A stretch of DNA of 64,000 nucleotides from Streblospio benedicti. Its lineage: Eukaryota > Annelida > Polychaeta > Spionida > Spionidae. This document shows, piece by piece, positions 11,675-24,596 of the stretch. The stretch covers positions 5,896,487-5,960,486 of the forward strand of contig CM032662.1 of assembly GCA_019095985.1 (NCBI GenBank). The letters are read 5' to 3'. The position numbers were made by a program, and so were the translations under genes. The notes below the pieces were generated by a model that was not told where the DNA came from, made no database searches, and saw nothing but the letters and a program-made list of their open reading frames with translations. Position 1 is the first letter of the stretch. Each line of letters begins with the position of its first letter.

Positions 11675-14615
11675 GTTTGGTGCCGTGACCAGGATCACAT
11701 AGGTACACGTCGCAGTGCATACTGGGATCCAGTCGCCAATGTCCTCCAAAACGCGTCAGAGAACTCAAGACTCAAACAAAATACAGCGAATCATTAGCTC
11801 CAGCACAGGCCGAATAGCGCCGGCAGCTTCGCCGTTTGGCAGCGAAGATTTAAAAGGACCAGGCAGCGGTGATCGTGATACTCCAACAGTAGGAGCATGG
11901 GCGGTCATCAAGGGACTCGCGGAGTCCAACCCGACAAGGAACAGACACGCCACGGAGATGGGCAACACGCGAAACCACCACGGAGGCATGAAAAAGAGAA
12001 GCCGATCCAGGAGATGGGCGACGGCGAAAAGCCTCAAGTTGGGCCAAAAAGCCGCCGGCGGAGAACCGCCTCGGCCAAGAACGCAGTCACCCCCAAGGGA
12101 CCTACAGCTGGCTAGATAGGACGGGAGGCGTGGTGCGCGTGTCCCTTTGGGCTCAGACAATCCTTCCTCCATCGAACCAGACGGCTCCGCTGAGGAATCA
12201 ATGGCTGTGGTACAACCAGTGAATGGAAAGACCGTGCAAGTGGAGTTAGCCACAAAGTCGCATCTACAGTGCTACCCTCGCCCACCCTAGAGAGATCCCC
12301 GAACCAGATGGTTCACAGACAGTGGAAACAGAGGTACGGTTGTCAACTCCGCTGAGAAGTTGGCCCCCCATGGGGGAGCGCTTCCAGAGGATAAGGCCAA
12401 GAACCGAGACGCCCCTGCCCAGCCTGTGCAAAGACCACAGAAAGTGTTGGACCACGAAATGGACCAGGGACACGTGAATGCCAACGAGGAGAAAATGAGA
12501 GAGAAGAGGACTTCCCAGAGGGACCCCTTGCCGCGGGATAAGCCCGAAAAGTTTATGAGGCCCAAGTCGAATCAGGCTCAAGATTCAACTGCAGAGGAGG
12601 ATATTATGTGGAAATATCTCTCCGTCCCAAGAAGGACGCCGGTCCTGGGTACACACCGAGCGTGTGTATTACCTAGAGCCGATCTTCGGACGCCCAGCCG
12701 GATCCAGCAAGGGTTGGCCGTGACGTGTGGCGACCAAACCGCAGCCAGTACGCCTACCACATCACCCTCGACACCTCGGAGAAAGTGCTGCTGTTACAAC
12801 CAGCGGGAGCCGAGAGATCGCTCGCGTAAAGATCAAAAAAAAGGGCCGCGGCTTTAGATGAATTGCGCAAAGTCGGGGCCCACTACCTCAAGAAGTGCTT
12901 GACGAGGGACAAGAGCATGCGACTTTTTTTGCAGATTGATGGAGATGGTACTCGCCGATGTCATCTGGAGCCAATGCTTGGTCTACCTGTATGACATCCT
13001 GCCTTCAGGGCGGTGTTTCCAGGTGGCCAAGCAAAAACTCCGGCGTGTTCGACGACACGCACAGCCAACCTGAAGCTGAAACCACCAAAGTGCCAGCTCT
13101 TCACTTCCAGCCCGAGTAACGGGGCAAGAGGTCTCAAAAAGACGGGATCCTTCCCAGCCAAAGTAAGGTGCAAGGCTTGATAATTGGGCGGTTCCACAGA
13201 ACCTCACGGAGATTACGAACATATCTCGGGAGTTACCGTACTACCGCCGATTCAGTCCGAACTACAGCGAGGCTAAGCCACTGGACAGAGTTAACAAAGA
13301 AAGGTGTCGTTCAATGGACGTCAGAACAGCAAACCGCCTTCAAAAAAGAAAAAAGAATTTATAGAAGAGCTCCTGCTGCTGTACTACCCAAGCCCGGCTC
13401 GACTTTACCTCAAAACGGACCTGTTCGCTATCGGGATATGTTCGCAAGAAAAAGAGGGATTCTTGCTGGAACAACGAAAAGAGGGGAGTCAGGCCACTGC
13501 GTGACTAAGAGGGAATTTACGCCGGTCGTGAACTTCAGGCCTACTTGGATAAGAGGAGATCTGGACCATGGTCTTCATTTGTTAGACCACGACAGAGATG
13601 ACCAGAGTATCATTTGGACAGACCAAGGGCTCGAGATGGGGTGGTACAAGCATGGAAGATATCATCATCTGGCCGGAAAGTAGAACGAGGAAGGTGAACA
13701 ATACGGAAGTGGTACAAGCCCTGGAAGATTCAGACATCTGGCCGAAAGTTGAATGAGGTCCAGGATTGCTCTCTTCACAAAAGGCCGCCAGAACTCCGCA
13801 GATATGCAGGAGAATTCTGTAAAGCCCGCGTGCCGGATTAAGTTGGGGGAGTGTCAAGATTGCCTCTTCTTCTAGCAAAAGTTAGCCAAGTGCCAGGATA
13901 TCGATTCAGACGACTGATGGATGAGAACAAAGACAAGCCCGAATGCCCGCATACCCTCACGAGAAGGCTACCAGAGCACTCAAGAACCGCACGGAGTTGA
14001 CCAGCCCGCGATGGGACTCGGGACGATGATGGCGAAGGAAAAGAACTCGTGGGCGGCATTGATCAGCAATGTTGGCCTCAAGAGAAGGGCATTGATCTCA
14101 AGAACCTTAACCGCATGGAGAAGCAAGATAGAGGCGAGGACACAAAGGAAAAGGTTGGAGTGCGAAGATCGCACCATTGGCTGAAAAGAGGACAGTTTGC
14201 TGCAAGACCAGTCTCCCTTTCCCAAAGCAGAGAACCAGATGTGTACAGTTTGCTGCAAGACCAGTTTCCCTGAGAGAACCAGTGTGTACAGGTGCAGAGA
14301 TGCCCCAAGCCTGTGATAAGTGCATACAGAGAGTAGCGGGCTTGAAAAGATTATGGGGCGGAGATTACGACCGATGCCATGAAAAGCGAGACCCCGAGGT
14401 GCGGGAGTATGATCGACTGTGGAAAGAGATATACAAAGATACAGATGGTGTTTGGCGGCTGCACAAGACCATGTCAACGAAAAGACAACAAGACCAGACA
14501 GCTAAGGTTCATCTCGCCCCGGTGGCCTGGCGCGAGAGTATCTGGAGGTGCGTGCACGTCCATAGCGTCAGCCACCTGGGATACGAGCGAGTCTACGAGT
14601 TGCTGAGTTGCCGGT

Positions 14616-15485
14616 TTGCATGGCAAAACATGGGAGGACGTCAAGCTGATGTGCAGAGCCTGCATCACCTGTCAGCAATGCAAGACCGGAGGGGGAGGAG
14701 GGAAGAATCCCATGAAGCACGAGTATGTGGGTTTTCCGCATGAGCGTGTGGGGATCGACCTTCAGGGCCCCCTTCCAGAGACACCAGCTGGTCACAAGTA
14801 CGTCTGCGTCATCCAAGATTATTTTTCCAAGAGAATGGAGCTTTATGCTCTCGACAGAAAAACAGCAGAAGCCGTTGCGAATGTGCTCTTTCGCGAGTAC
14901 ATCTCGCGACATGGGGTGATGAAGAAGCTGCACAGCAACCAAGGAACAGAGTTTGACAACCAGGTGTGTACTGAGTTGTGCAAACTGTACGGCATCGACA
15001 AGTCAAGAACTACGTCATACGCTCCCTGGAGCAATGGTATGGTAGAACGTAGTAACAAGACCATCAAAGCGATTTTACGGGCTTTGAACGTCCAAGAAAA
15101 AGACAATTGGGATGAGCTGCTGCCATATGTGTTTATGGTATACAACGCGACTCCGCACACGAGGACGGGATTCACGCCACAGCGACTGTTTTACAGCCAG
15201 TGCACGGATTCCCTGCTCCCCCTGGAATTAATGTATGGGTGTGATGATCGGGCCGTTCCTCAATGTTACTCCTCCTATATATTTCACCAGAGAAATCTGC
15301 AATGCAGACAGCCGAGGCAGTATGACAAGTTACAGGCCGGGCAGTGGAAATACAGAAAAGTCAGCAGACAAAGAGAGGGATCAAAGAAAGACAATACAAG
15401 GTTGGAGACCTGGTGCTATTGTTTTCGCCGCCAAACAAGAGAGATGTCCTGCATTCACAGCCGTGGACAGGGCCCTACGAGGTAG
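14616..15485 (+). pseudogene. Integrase region of Gypsy fossil 1
   Basis: Open segment showing the end of the integrase zinc finger (CRACITCQQCK), the catalytic-core region with GIDLQGPLPETPAGHKY and the SNGMVERSNK block, typical of Ty3/Gypsy integrases. It is part of a broken element and is given here only to fix the family. Confidence 0.8.
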
Positions 15486-17463
15486 TGGAAGTGGGGAGCG
15501 ACCTGATTACAAAGATCAAGATGCACAAAGACAAGCCATACAAAGAAAAGAGAGGCCGCTGGCCGACGTCAGAGAAATGGGTCCATACACGTCACCTCAA
15601 GCCGTTTTCGACGACAAAGCAGGGGCGTGTTATGGCAGTAACCAAACAGACCTGCCCTTCCCATTTGGAGAAGGTTGCTAGCGTTTCACTTCATCACTTA
15701 TTGCATGTTCAACATACATATTTCATGCGTTGATGTCGCCGTTTTCTTCTCTCCGTCACCCTTGTGTTCAACACACCTCTTCACTCGCGTTCAAAACAAA
15801 TTCTTATCATCTCATCATCCTTACCTTGTAGTAGATAACACGACTGTATATATCAACACCTGCTCACGTCTCCGCCGTTTTACTGCTGACTGTTTTATTT
15901 GCAAGATTTGTAGTGTGATTAAATTTTGATCAATTAAACATTTCATCTTTTTAAATGAACATGAAAGTCTGTCTTCTTTTGTGTTTATCTTTTTAGTGTT
16001 TCTGTGCTCTGCTTCACAGAAACAGAAATGGAAATGATGAAAGATATTAGGGACCTGAAAAAGCGACTGTCAAAGCGGGTAGTATTTATCTATATACTTA
16101 TTGTTTTCATACATCCTTGCTTGATGAATTAGAACTATGTAAAAATGTTTGACAACAATTTTAATTATTCTGCTTTACATCGATTTGCTTTGAAACATTT
16201 ACAAAACAAATTCTTCATAAAAATCCAAATTGCTCTTGAGTGTTCATAATTGATCTCAATCAAACAAAGTGTATAAATTAGCATTTAATCCATTACATGA
16301 TTATCAAGACACGTGAATTACATATAGTGCACACCAGTCTTATAAGAACATTAATGAAGTTGAATTTTCAATCGTTAACTAAATCGTTGCTTTGACATTT
16401 TGATTTAGTGATGATATGGGGTAAACGTGTCCAAAATTATATTTTGTCAGTGTACAAGCTGCCTTATGCATTGAAGAAATGCCAAGAGACGGCTGAGAAA
16501 CACCAGGAAACAATCCAGAAACTGCAGGAGACGACGGAGAGACAGGGCAGCGCCTGCAAAAGCTGGAAAACAATGGTAACTGGCTACTATACTAGTAGTT
16601 AAACATAAAGTAATGATTGATGAAGGCAATTACTATCAATTCTTTGAAGATTTGAACGTCTAAAGATAAAGATTTCGAAATTAATCCAAATTGGTTCTCA
16701 GATTTGTTTTGAATATGTTTCTTTTGAGCTGATAAACGCATGGAAGTTATGGATTAAAAGATAAGTAATTGATCCTATTCTTGTGAATGATGTTGACAAA
16801 ATATCTTATACAAAATGTTTTTGTATTTAGTTGCCTTGATTAGCCATCAAAACACAAACCTTATTGTAAGACGAATCAATTATTTCGTCCATTGTTGCTG
16901 ACTTAGCTCGGCTTGTGTGCTAAGGTGTTAAAAGTTCATTGTTTTTTCTCCTCCAGTCTCTTTCTTATTCTCATCAGAATCAAAGTATGATACAATGGAA
17001 AATATTGAGTGTTTCATCATTTTCTTAATTCTTAAAGGATAATGATTCATTGTTTATGATGAAGCACTGTCTGGCTCACTTATTCACTCACTCACTCGCT
17101 ACTCACTCGCTCAATTACTCACCCAAACGCCAACCTATCCGGGTCCATAAGTTTTGAACAGGGTATGATTTGAAGAAAACCATCCCATGCTTCACACTGC
17201 TGGGAGTTTCAGGGGATCTCTCACTTCCATCAACAGGTGCGCGTGCAGGTGAGATTGCCTTTTCTGTGGGACGTGTCTCCACGAACGTCAATGTGGCCGC
17301 TGGCAGTAAGGTCCCCTACAACTCCGTCATCACCAACGCTGGCAACGGATGGGATTCGCAGAAGTAAGCAAACTCAAAGAGTGAGACTACATTACAGACA
17401 TTTCACAGTCCTGTAAGGTATGAAAAGTGACAAACCGCATTGAACTGTTCCTATGATGAGTCT

Positions 17464-17785
17464 ATGTAAATGTATTTATTTAGAGTCGGAATTCACAATT
17501 TGTCGTGCTCTAGCGACTTAACATATACACCAGGTCATTGGCATTTCTGTCACAATATATCTTTCTCAACTCCCCGGGAAGCGTACAGCACATCACTACC
17601 GTAGCTCCGACGTGCTTATCACTAACGTTATCGTTTGCTTGCCTGACCTGTACCTATTTAACATGTATTTACCATGGAGCAGTGTGCAACATGTTAGAGG
17701 TAGGTTTGCTCAACACCCACCATAAATTGAACCAACAACTTTCTGGTCACGAGTCCATCTCCCTATCCACTCGGCCAAGGAAGCA
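17464..17785 (-). mobile_element. tRNA-derived SINE (right arm intron)
   Basis: Reverse-oriented paralogue of the copy at 5407-5731, at the corresponding intron position. The A box is seen as CCACTCGGCCAAGG on the plus strand. Confidence 0.8.
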
Positions 17786-18099
17786 ATGTTCTTGGAGCTA
17801 CCGTTGGCTGGTTGCTAATTTTCTTATTTAGTAGTTGTGTTTGGTTTAAACATATTCTATTTCAAAATGAAAAAGGATTCGGCAGTAGTTGTGTGGTAGC
17901 TGTGTCAATGTCAAAAGGTAGTCTTCAAGCCGTGAACTTCACGCAAAGTGCATTCTATGACAGCTAAATTATTGCCATGTTGACGGTCAGTGCCAGATTC
18001 TTAAACTTTCCTCAACCGTTGCAAAGATGTATGAAGCGATGAGCAATGTCTAAAGCCTTGTCTATACCGCTAAGACTTCCTTCAAACTGCTGAAAAAGC

Positions 18100-18960
18100 A
18101 ACACTGCTAGCGTTGATGTGTCAAGTTCAGGACTTTCAATAACAGTGAAGATCATCATGATGCAGAAATATTTTTTTCTTCTATGGCAAGAAAAAACGTT
18201 TATTTACAACATATATTGGTGTTATAATTATCTGTTCTGGGGCAAAAATTCGGCCCCACTTCATGCATGACTCCCTCCCTAAAGGGGCTTATTTGAGTAC
18301 ATATTTTTCAGGTGTTACGACTTAGGAATCATATAATGTTTTGCTTTGAAAAATAGATGGCTGTATAGCTAGGAAATTTATCTATAAGTATGGCAACTTC
18401 GAGTTTAAAATATTCAGTGGTTACAAAGTTAATCATAGTTAAAGAATGTAAACCGATTTTTCAGTCTAAAATAAACAACCCACGCTCAGGGGGAAAATTC
18501 GTGTTTTATTGGCTGTAACACGTTCTAAAAATTTCCGTTTGCTGCTCTATGATTGGTTAAATTATGCCCCGACGATCCATCTTATCGCTAAACCTGTCTG
18601 CACCAACAGGACTGCACCAAACTACTTCAAACTACATCAAACTTCATACGACCAAAACTTGACATGTCAAATACTCACGACGGCTTGAGACGAGACGGAA
18701 AATCGTGGAATCTTGGTTTTAAACGTTTCTACATGGCAAAGACGTGGTCCGACAAAACGTCTCGTCGGATACTGTTTGAAGGAAGTCTCAGTGGTGTAGA
18801 CAACTGGCACAGAACCGACGGGAAACAGCCAGGTAACAGGTATGCGGCTGAAAAATGGTCATTAAGAACGTCAGAAAATTTTGAGCATGTTGCCTACGAT
18901 TAAAACTATCACATATCGAAACGACGATTAACAACGCCCACTGAACTGGTTTCCAATGTC
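18100..18960. other. Right-arm-specific intronic DNA
   Basis: Largely not alignable to the left arm. The motif GTTTGAAGGAAGTCT followed by (A/G)(G)TGTAGAC occurs here in plus orientation (about 18770-18800), in minus orientation at about 18045-18080, and once in the left arm (about 5150-5185). This looks like insertion of another copy of a local repeat. A 79-codon open frame at 18664-18903 spans this DNA and I recognise no protein in it. Confidence 0.4.
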
Positions 18961-20654
18961 AGCATAAAATTAAGTTGACGATAGATCAATACACTCAAAT
19001 GCTACTCGATCATTCAAGCTGTGCGAAGCGGTGGGACTTGACCGGATTTCCAGTCCAACTTAAGATATGTCTCTTTTTTTCGTTGCTATAATACAAAGTT
19101 TCTTTAATAGGATCAGGATGTCTTGCACATTTGTCTTGCCTTTCATCTGCAGTTTGGAGTTCAATGCCCCAGAGGCAGGTGTCTACGCCTTCTTCGTGCA
19201 GTCAACCGTCCAGAATGATGTACAGGGAATATGTCGACTGGCCATAATGAAAGGTTGGACTTCCATATTGGTATTCCGTGATATCTGTTAACAACTGGTT
19301 GGCTATAATTATACATGGATATCACGGCAATCAACAACAACTTTAGTGCATATTAGAACTATCGGTTATAATATGTAGATATATAGATAAGCACTTGATT
19401 ATAAAGGTTAGGTTATGATCCTTCACTTTTTTGCTAGTTCTCTGGCACTCACTCTTGCATGCCAAGTCAGCTCTCGATCTAGTTTCATTAGTAACATCTC
19501 GCATTTCTGAAGGTGCGGGCAGTGTAAATATTAAATGTTGTCACTTGCAAGAATGTACGGGAAATATTTTGCAAAATCTCTATTAACCTTACGCTTGTGC
19601 TTCTAACACAATAGAGAGCCAGTTGATAGAGGCTACAACGTTAACAAGTGGACAAAATCTCACATTGAAACGTCTACATGTATTCGGTGTATTAATGCAC
19701 GATGACCGTAATGACTTAATTTGCATACCATAACAACCATGAAAATCTAGATGACGACCACAGATTAGTTAACTAATCTATGTCATGACTGTAGCATGAT
19801 TATAACCCATGAATGTTTGCAATGTGAACAAAATATATATTTTATCTTTAATACAGTACTGAAATGTATCTTTATAAAATGAAATGACTTTTTTCAAACA
19901 AAGTAAAAATACCAGTTCATATATATTAAAACAAAAATATCAATTCATATTCACAATTTAAACATATTAATGCATATAAAACTAAAGTTAAAATAAAACA
20001 TCACAAAACACCCATCAATTATAGATCACAAGTCCGTTCAATCTCAAAACAAGTGAAGAACTGCCAAAACAAAATTCCAAAGTAACAATACATTGTACAA
20101 AACTATTAAATGAGCTTATCAACCGTTTTCTACAGTTAAACATTGATATGATATTGAAATATTCATACTTAATAGCTTATATCAAAGAGGATGATTTCCG
20201 CCCATTATTCAACAATAAATATTGATTGTATAGCTCAAGTCTGTAGCATCCACGTTATTCTGACACCCCCACTCTAACACCAACCACTGTGTCACTGCCA
20301 CTGTTCTCACAGCCTCCTTCCTTCACACCCACCACTAGAGTAACAAGCCCAGATATAGAAGTCATTTAAATATGTGCGTGTTATTGAAATGTTTTGTCAT
20401 AAATACCTTATACATTTAATTGTACTGAGTTATTCAATCCCATAGGTACCACTCAGGTGGTGACTGCCTACAGTTACCGCGGTGACTACAATAACCACGA
20501 CTCCAACATGGTGATCCTCGAACTGGCTGCTGGAGACAATGTCTACGTGGTGCCTGCTGGAAATGATTGTCCCCTTTACGGAGGGACCTATCTTTATGCT
20601 ACATTTTCAGGGTTTTAGACTAGCATAGATCGCTAGCGCATTGTATTGTAGCAG

Positions 20655-20660
20655 AATAAA
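20655..20660 (+). promoter_or_regulatory. Polyadenylation signal of the right C1q copy
   Basis: AATAAA about 37 bases after the stop, conserved with the left copy. Confidence 0.65.
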
Positions 20661-20975
20661 GTAGAACGCAGTCAGGTGTTGTTGTTATTTGATCTTGTCA
20701 GTCCTAAATGAAAAACACACAAGGTTCGTCTACTGGGCTACAAAGGCTTTACAAATTATTACACTTTGACAATATCATTCTTCTATAACAGCCTGACCTA
20801 GTATGACTCAAACCTAGTAAGCCACAGAGACCTTGGAGATCATTGACATGTCCAGTGCTGCGAAAGTACGTTTTAAGGGCCCGGTCATTTGCAATCTGGT
20901 GTGGTGTTAGTTAGATTATTGAAACATTCAAAAATGAAAGTCCACCCCGCCCCCATATATCTTACAGAATGAAAG

Positions 20976-21276
20976 TTTTTACATGCATTAATTTTGAAAT
21001 GAATAAATTTATTTTGAAATGAATAAAAGTTATAAAATATCTTTTTTGTGTTATTCAACTATCCAAACACAGGAAATAAGATACAACACAACCTTAGATA
21101 AAGCACCTAATAGCTAAGCTAAGCTAAGTAGTCACTATTTTTTTTTATTATGAAACATTAGTCCGGAGGACACAGTAGTCTCTTATATCTATGAAATATG
21201 TAAGTAATTTTGAGCACTACTGAGATTGCATTGTGTTTATACTTTCTTTTTACTGTCAGATGCAGACAAATTTTTA
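20976..21276. other. AT-rich intergenic DNA
   Basis: Contains a short ATTTTGAAATGAATAAA direct repeat (about 20993-21030) and a CTAAG run. No gene is seen. Confidence 0.5.
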
Positions 21277-21871
21277 AAGCGAGGGCACATTCCACCTTGC
21301 GGCGGTGGTCGCCGCAAGGCGTGTTGGAAGTCTGCGGCGTCTACGGCGTTTCCGCACGGGTGACAAAAGGACAGTTGTACGGGCCCCGTGCGTTAGGAAT
21401 GCGTCGGGACAGGGGTGGTTTTATTGAGGTGGCCGTGAGATCAACTTGCATAGAACGTGCGATGTACTCGCGTATAACTCGCGTATACGCACCTAAGTTA
21501 TACGCACCGTGTGATTACAAAAGTACGGGATCCGCACGTTCATGGTACAGGCAACGCACGGCCCCAGTACTGTGTCTGTGCCGACAACGTGCCGGTTGAA
21601 TCCTCCGCGTTTCACGTAAGGTCTCCGCACTGCCTCCTTACGGTTGAGGCCATGACGTAGGGTGGCCGCAGAAGAAGTTTGGCTTGTTTGATGGATGTTG
21701 ATCGCACGGCCACTATCAAAAATCACCCCTGTGCACTCACAACGCACGGAGCCCGTGCTGATGTGCCCACAACAGCATGTTTGTCAATGCGTGCGGGAAA
21801 ATGCCGTAGACGCAGACCTCAACACGACTTGCGGCGACCACGCCGCAAGGTGGAATGTGCCCCTCGCTTGA
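21277..21871. mobile_element. GC-rich foldback DNA element with long inverted ends
   Basis: Inverted termini start AAGCGAGG(G)GCACATTCCACC and can be followed inward for about 170 bases on each side, with further patchy matching. Each end also contains a small hairpin of its own: the stem CCTTGCGGCG pairs with CGCCGCAAGG. The composition is near 58-60% GC in an AT-rich neighbourhood. No clear target-site duplication and no transposase are seen. The superfamily is not assigned. Confidence 0.65.
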
Positions 21872-21999
21872 GATGGACAATACTATTGTCGCTTTACTGG
21901 CAGAATTCATCTAATCGAACGGTTTGTTTTTTACGTAGCTTTCCGAAGTGGTTTTAGATAAAGTGCCTCCATTGGTATATCTGTTGCGTATTGTATACT

Positions 22000-22637
22000 G
22001 TGAACAAATTTATAGGGGCTTGGGCCGCGGCCACGCGCAGACCATGCTGCGTCTCACCCGCGACCTCGTCGTGTTGATGCGAGCCTATTTCACGTGGAGC
22101 AGACCCGCTCGTGGCAGCCGGGGCTTGTCACCAACCCCGCGTACTTCCCGTTGTTGTGTTGTTTAAGAAGAGACCTCGTTCACTACTACGATGCGACAGT
22201 AGCTTCCACTTTTATATGGCAAGGCTCTGTGGCCAGTGATCCCACCAGGTTTCACGAAGGGCCCTGTCTACACAAGGGACTTCGCACTGATGCTGACAAG
22301 TACCACGTATAAGCGAGAAGAATACCGACACACGTACGAGCGTGAGGTGATGCAACTGTGGGGCCCAGGCCCCGTGAAGATGGTAGATTGAGAGCCTATC
22401 CCCCGTAACAGAGGAAAGGTTGCCAGCCCTAAACTGCCCGACCAGTGTCTGAAAGTGAGCTCTAAAAGCTCAAGTCATCCAGTACTACAGCGCACTGGGT
22501 CCCTAATCCTATCCAGGGCTTAATAAGAAAGATGAACACGAGCAAGGTGAGTGTGACTAAAAGATCTATCCTAATCCAGTGAGAAGCAATATTAAAACTT
22601 TTTTTAACCCTTGTGCTATAATCCCTGCGCACTGGAT
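22000..22637 (-). repeat. LTR-like segment, left side of fossil 2
   Basis: Aligns with 24597-25239 through TGTGAACAAATT, CAACCCCGCGTACTTC, CAGGTTTCACGAAGGGCCC and CCAGTGAGAAGCAATATT. It has a minus-strand TATA-like motif and is related to the LTR of fossil 1. Confidence 0.75.
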
Positions 22638-24596
22638 AATTAACCCTTTTTGTTTTGTCACAAGGCAGGTTCCTTCAACGGCCAGCGACTCTCCCCCAGC
22701 CCCCCTGCAACGAGAGTCTTGTGGGTTTTGAGTGCCGGAAGACGATCTTCCATCTCGTGATACACGCGGCTTGATAGTAAACTGATGATGGCACCTGTAT
22801 CCAGACATGGCCAGTTTGACCCCCTCCCAGATCTACCTGACATCAGCTGAACAACCAAACCGCTTACTGGTCCCACGGAACAACGGCTGTCATTTGTCTG
22901 GACTCAGAGGCAAGTCGCATTTGGATAAAGGCATCCTAGAAAGATTCCCTACTATACCCCCCGTCCCTGCCGTACACTGACTTTCACCTGCGTGTGGATG
23001 CCAGTCTGTTTTCGTGATTGGGGGGTACGTTAAAACCACAACTCAGAAAGAAGATGGCAAAATTGTACCACTAGGATTCGCCTCAAAAACGCTATGTAAA
23101 AGCCATCAGGTTTACTGCGCTACAAAGAGGGAATTCTATGCGGTCAAGTATTCTTCATGCGGTACTTCAGAGATATAACAAGAGGTTCAATGGTCATCAT
23201 ATGGACTGATCATGCCGCACTCACCTGGGTACAAAAATACCACCAATCTGACAACATGTACATGAGATGGCTTGTCGAGATGGGGTGGTATAAGCCCTGG
23301 AAAATACAACACGTCGCGGGTAGGCTGAACGAGGTGGCAGACGCACTCTCGCGGAAACGCGAGGCTTATCCTGACTTGCAATGTGCTTTCTCGAGTAGAA
23401 AGCATTGTGAGCTGGGGGAGTGTCCTGACTGCCTCTTTCACAAAAAGAAACTACAGAAATGCAGAGACTCTGACTCCGATGATTCGGACGAGAACATCGA
23501 CAAAGCAAGCCACACACTTCGTGTGGTGTGCCACAATGCATCCGCGGGAAGGGTACGACATAATGCACCCGACTCGCAGTCCACAAAAAGCTCACGGCCG
23601 CGAACTTCACATGGGAGTTCGCAGGTCACGACGTGGACTCAGACATCGATGAAGAAGAGCCTGAACTGGTGGATGGCATTGATTTCAATGTCTATCTAAC
23701 CAGGCGACTGCATAACATCCCCAAACGCGAACCCGTAGACTCTCTCGAGGTTGAAGCAGACGTTACTGCTATACTCGCAGTGGAGGCAAACGGGGTGCGA
23801 CGATCAGCAAGACTGGCGGAGAAGCGCCGCGGCGCTGCCTTCGCGCCTCAGCCAGTTGTCCAGGGTGGTCAAGATTACTATGGTGATGGGGAAGACAGTG
23901 AGCCTGATGGGGAGATCATCATTGGTCAACCCGTGGCTGATGCAACAACACAATGTGCCAACGTACTTGCCAACTTTACAGCAGCAGAATGGCGTGAAGC
24001 ACAGGCAACTGACCCGTGCCTGCGACGTGTCATTCAGCTGAAAAAGCAGTGGGGGGATCATGCCGATGAGGCTGCCCTCAAACAAGAAACTCCAGAAGTA
24101 AGATCATATTGCCGCTGGTGGAAAGACATTAAAGCTGACGGGAATGGAGTCTGGCGTTTGCATAAGACTCTGTCCACAAAGAGGAAGCCTGAAGAACAAC
24201 TACGTTTGCCCCTGGTCCCGTTCGCGTGGCGCGAGAGTATCTGGAGATGTGTGCACGTGTCAGTCATCCGGGCTATGTGTCGAGATACTGCGACGGCGTT
24301 TCTGGCCGGGCTTATGGGCGGTGTAAAACTATGTGCCAGGCATGTGTCACATGTCAACAGTGTAAAACAGGGACCGGAGGAGGCATGAAACACGAATATG
24401 TGGGCTTCCCGCATGAACGTGTGGGGATTGACCTCCAAGGGCCGCTGCCTGAAACGTCAGGTGGTCATAAATACATCTGTGACAACTGTGTGATACAAGA
24501 TTATTTCTCCAAACGTATGGAGTTATATCCCCTCGAGCGCAAGACCGCAGAGGCCGTTGCAGCAGTGATTTTTCAGTAACGATGAACAGGTGAAAC

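Larger units (their letters stand above)
10939..15681 (+). mobile_element. Ty3/Gypsy LTR retrotransposon fossil 1
   Basis: Parts in order on the plus strand: an LTR-like segment (10939-11674, TG...CA ends, a TATAAAA motif near 11408); a primer-binding-type site TGGTGCCGTGACCAGGAT (11678-11695); a gag/protease-like stretch (about 11700-12850); reverse transcriptase and RNase H remnants (about 12850-13690); and an integrase with recognisable zinc-finger and core regions (about 14330-15650). No 3' LTR is present, because similarity stops where the right duplication arm begins. The copy is broken, with several interruptions. Its base composition is clearly GC-richer than the surroundings. A related LTR family flanks fossil 2. 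Confidence 0.85.
15955..20618 (+). pseudogene. C1q-domain gene, decayed duplicate
   Basis: Exons match the left gene: 15955-16078, about 16477-16575, 17237 (or 17249)-17363, 19153-19253 and 20446-20618. Exon 1 has one extra T in the signal-peptide segment (TCTTTTTAG against TCTTTTAG on the left), which stops the frame after about 13 codons. Exon 2 has lost one base in its last third relative to the left copy. Exon 3 has extra bases after its acceptor that create a second usable AG. Exons 4 and 5 still encode clean C1q sequence (FNAPEAGVYAFFVQS and YLYATFSGF), ending three residues earlier than the left copy. The promoter side and the polyadenylation signal are kept. It is most likely a pseudogene; an internal start or sequencing errors in short runs are alternatives. 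Confidence 0.75.
15684..20975. repeat. Right arm of the segmental inverted duplication
   Basis: Reverse complement of 1938-7411, lacking the two left-arm insertions. It has about 300 bp of extra intronic DNA in the interval between the SINE and exon 4 of the C1q copy. Confidence 0.9.

Noticed and set aside
11765-12253. 162-codon minus-strand open frame in the first retroelement
   Set aside because: It is antisense to the gag-like region of the fossil and has no independent support.
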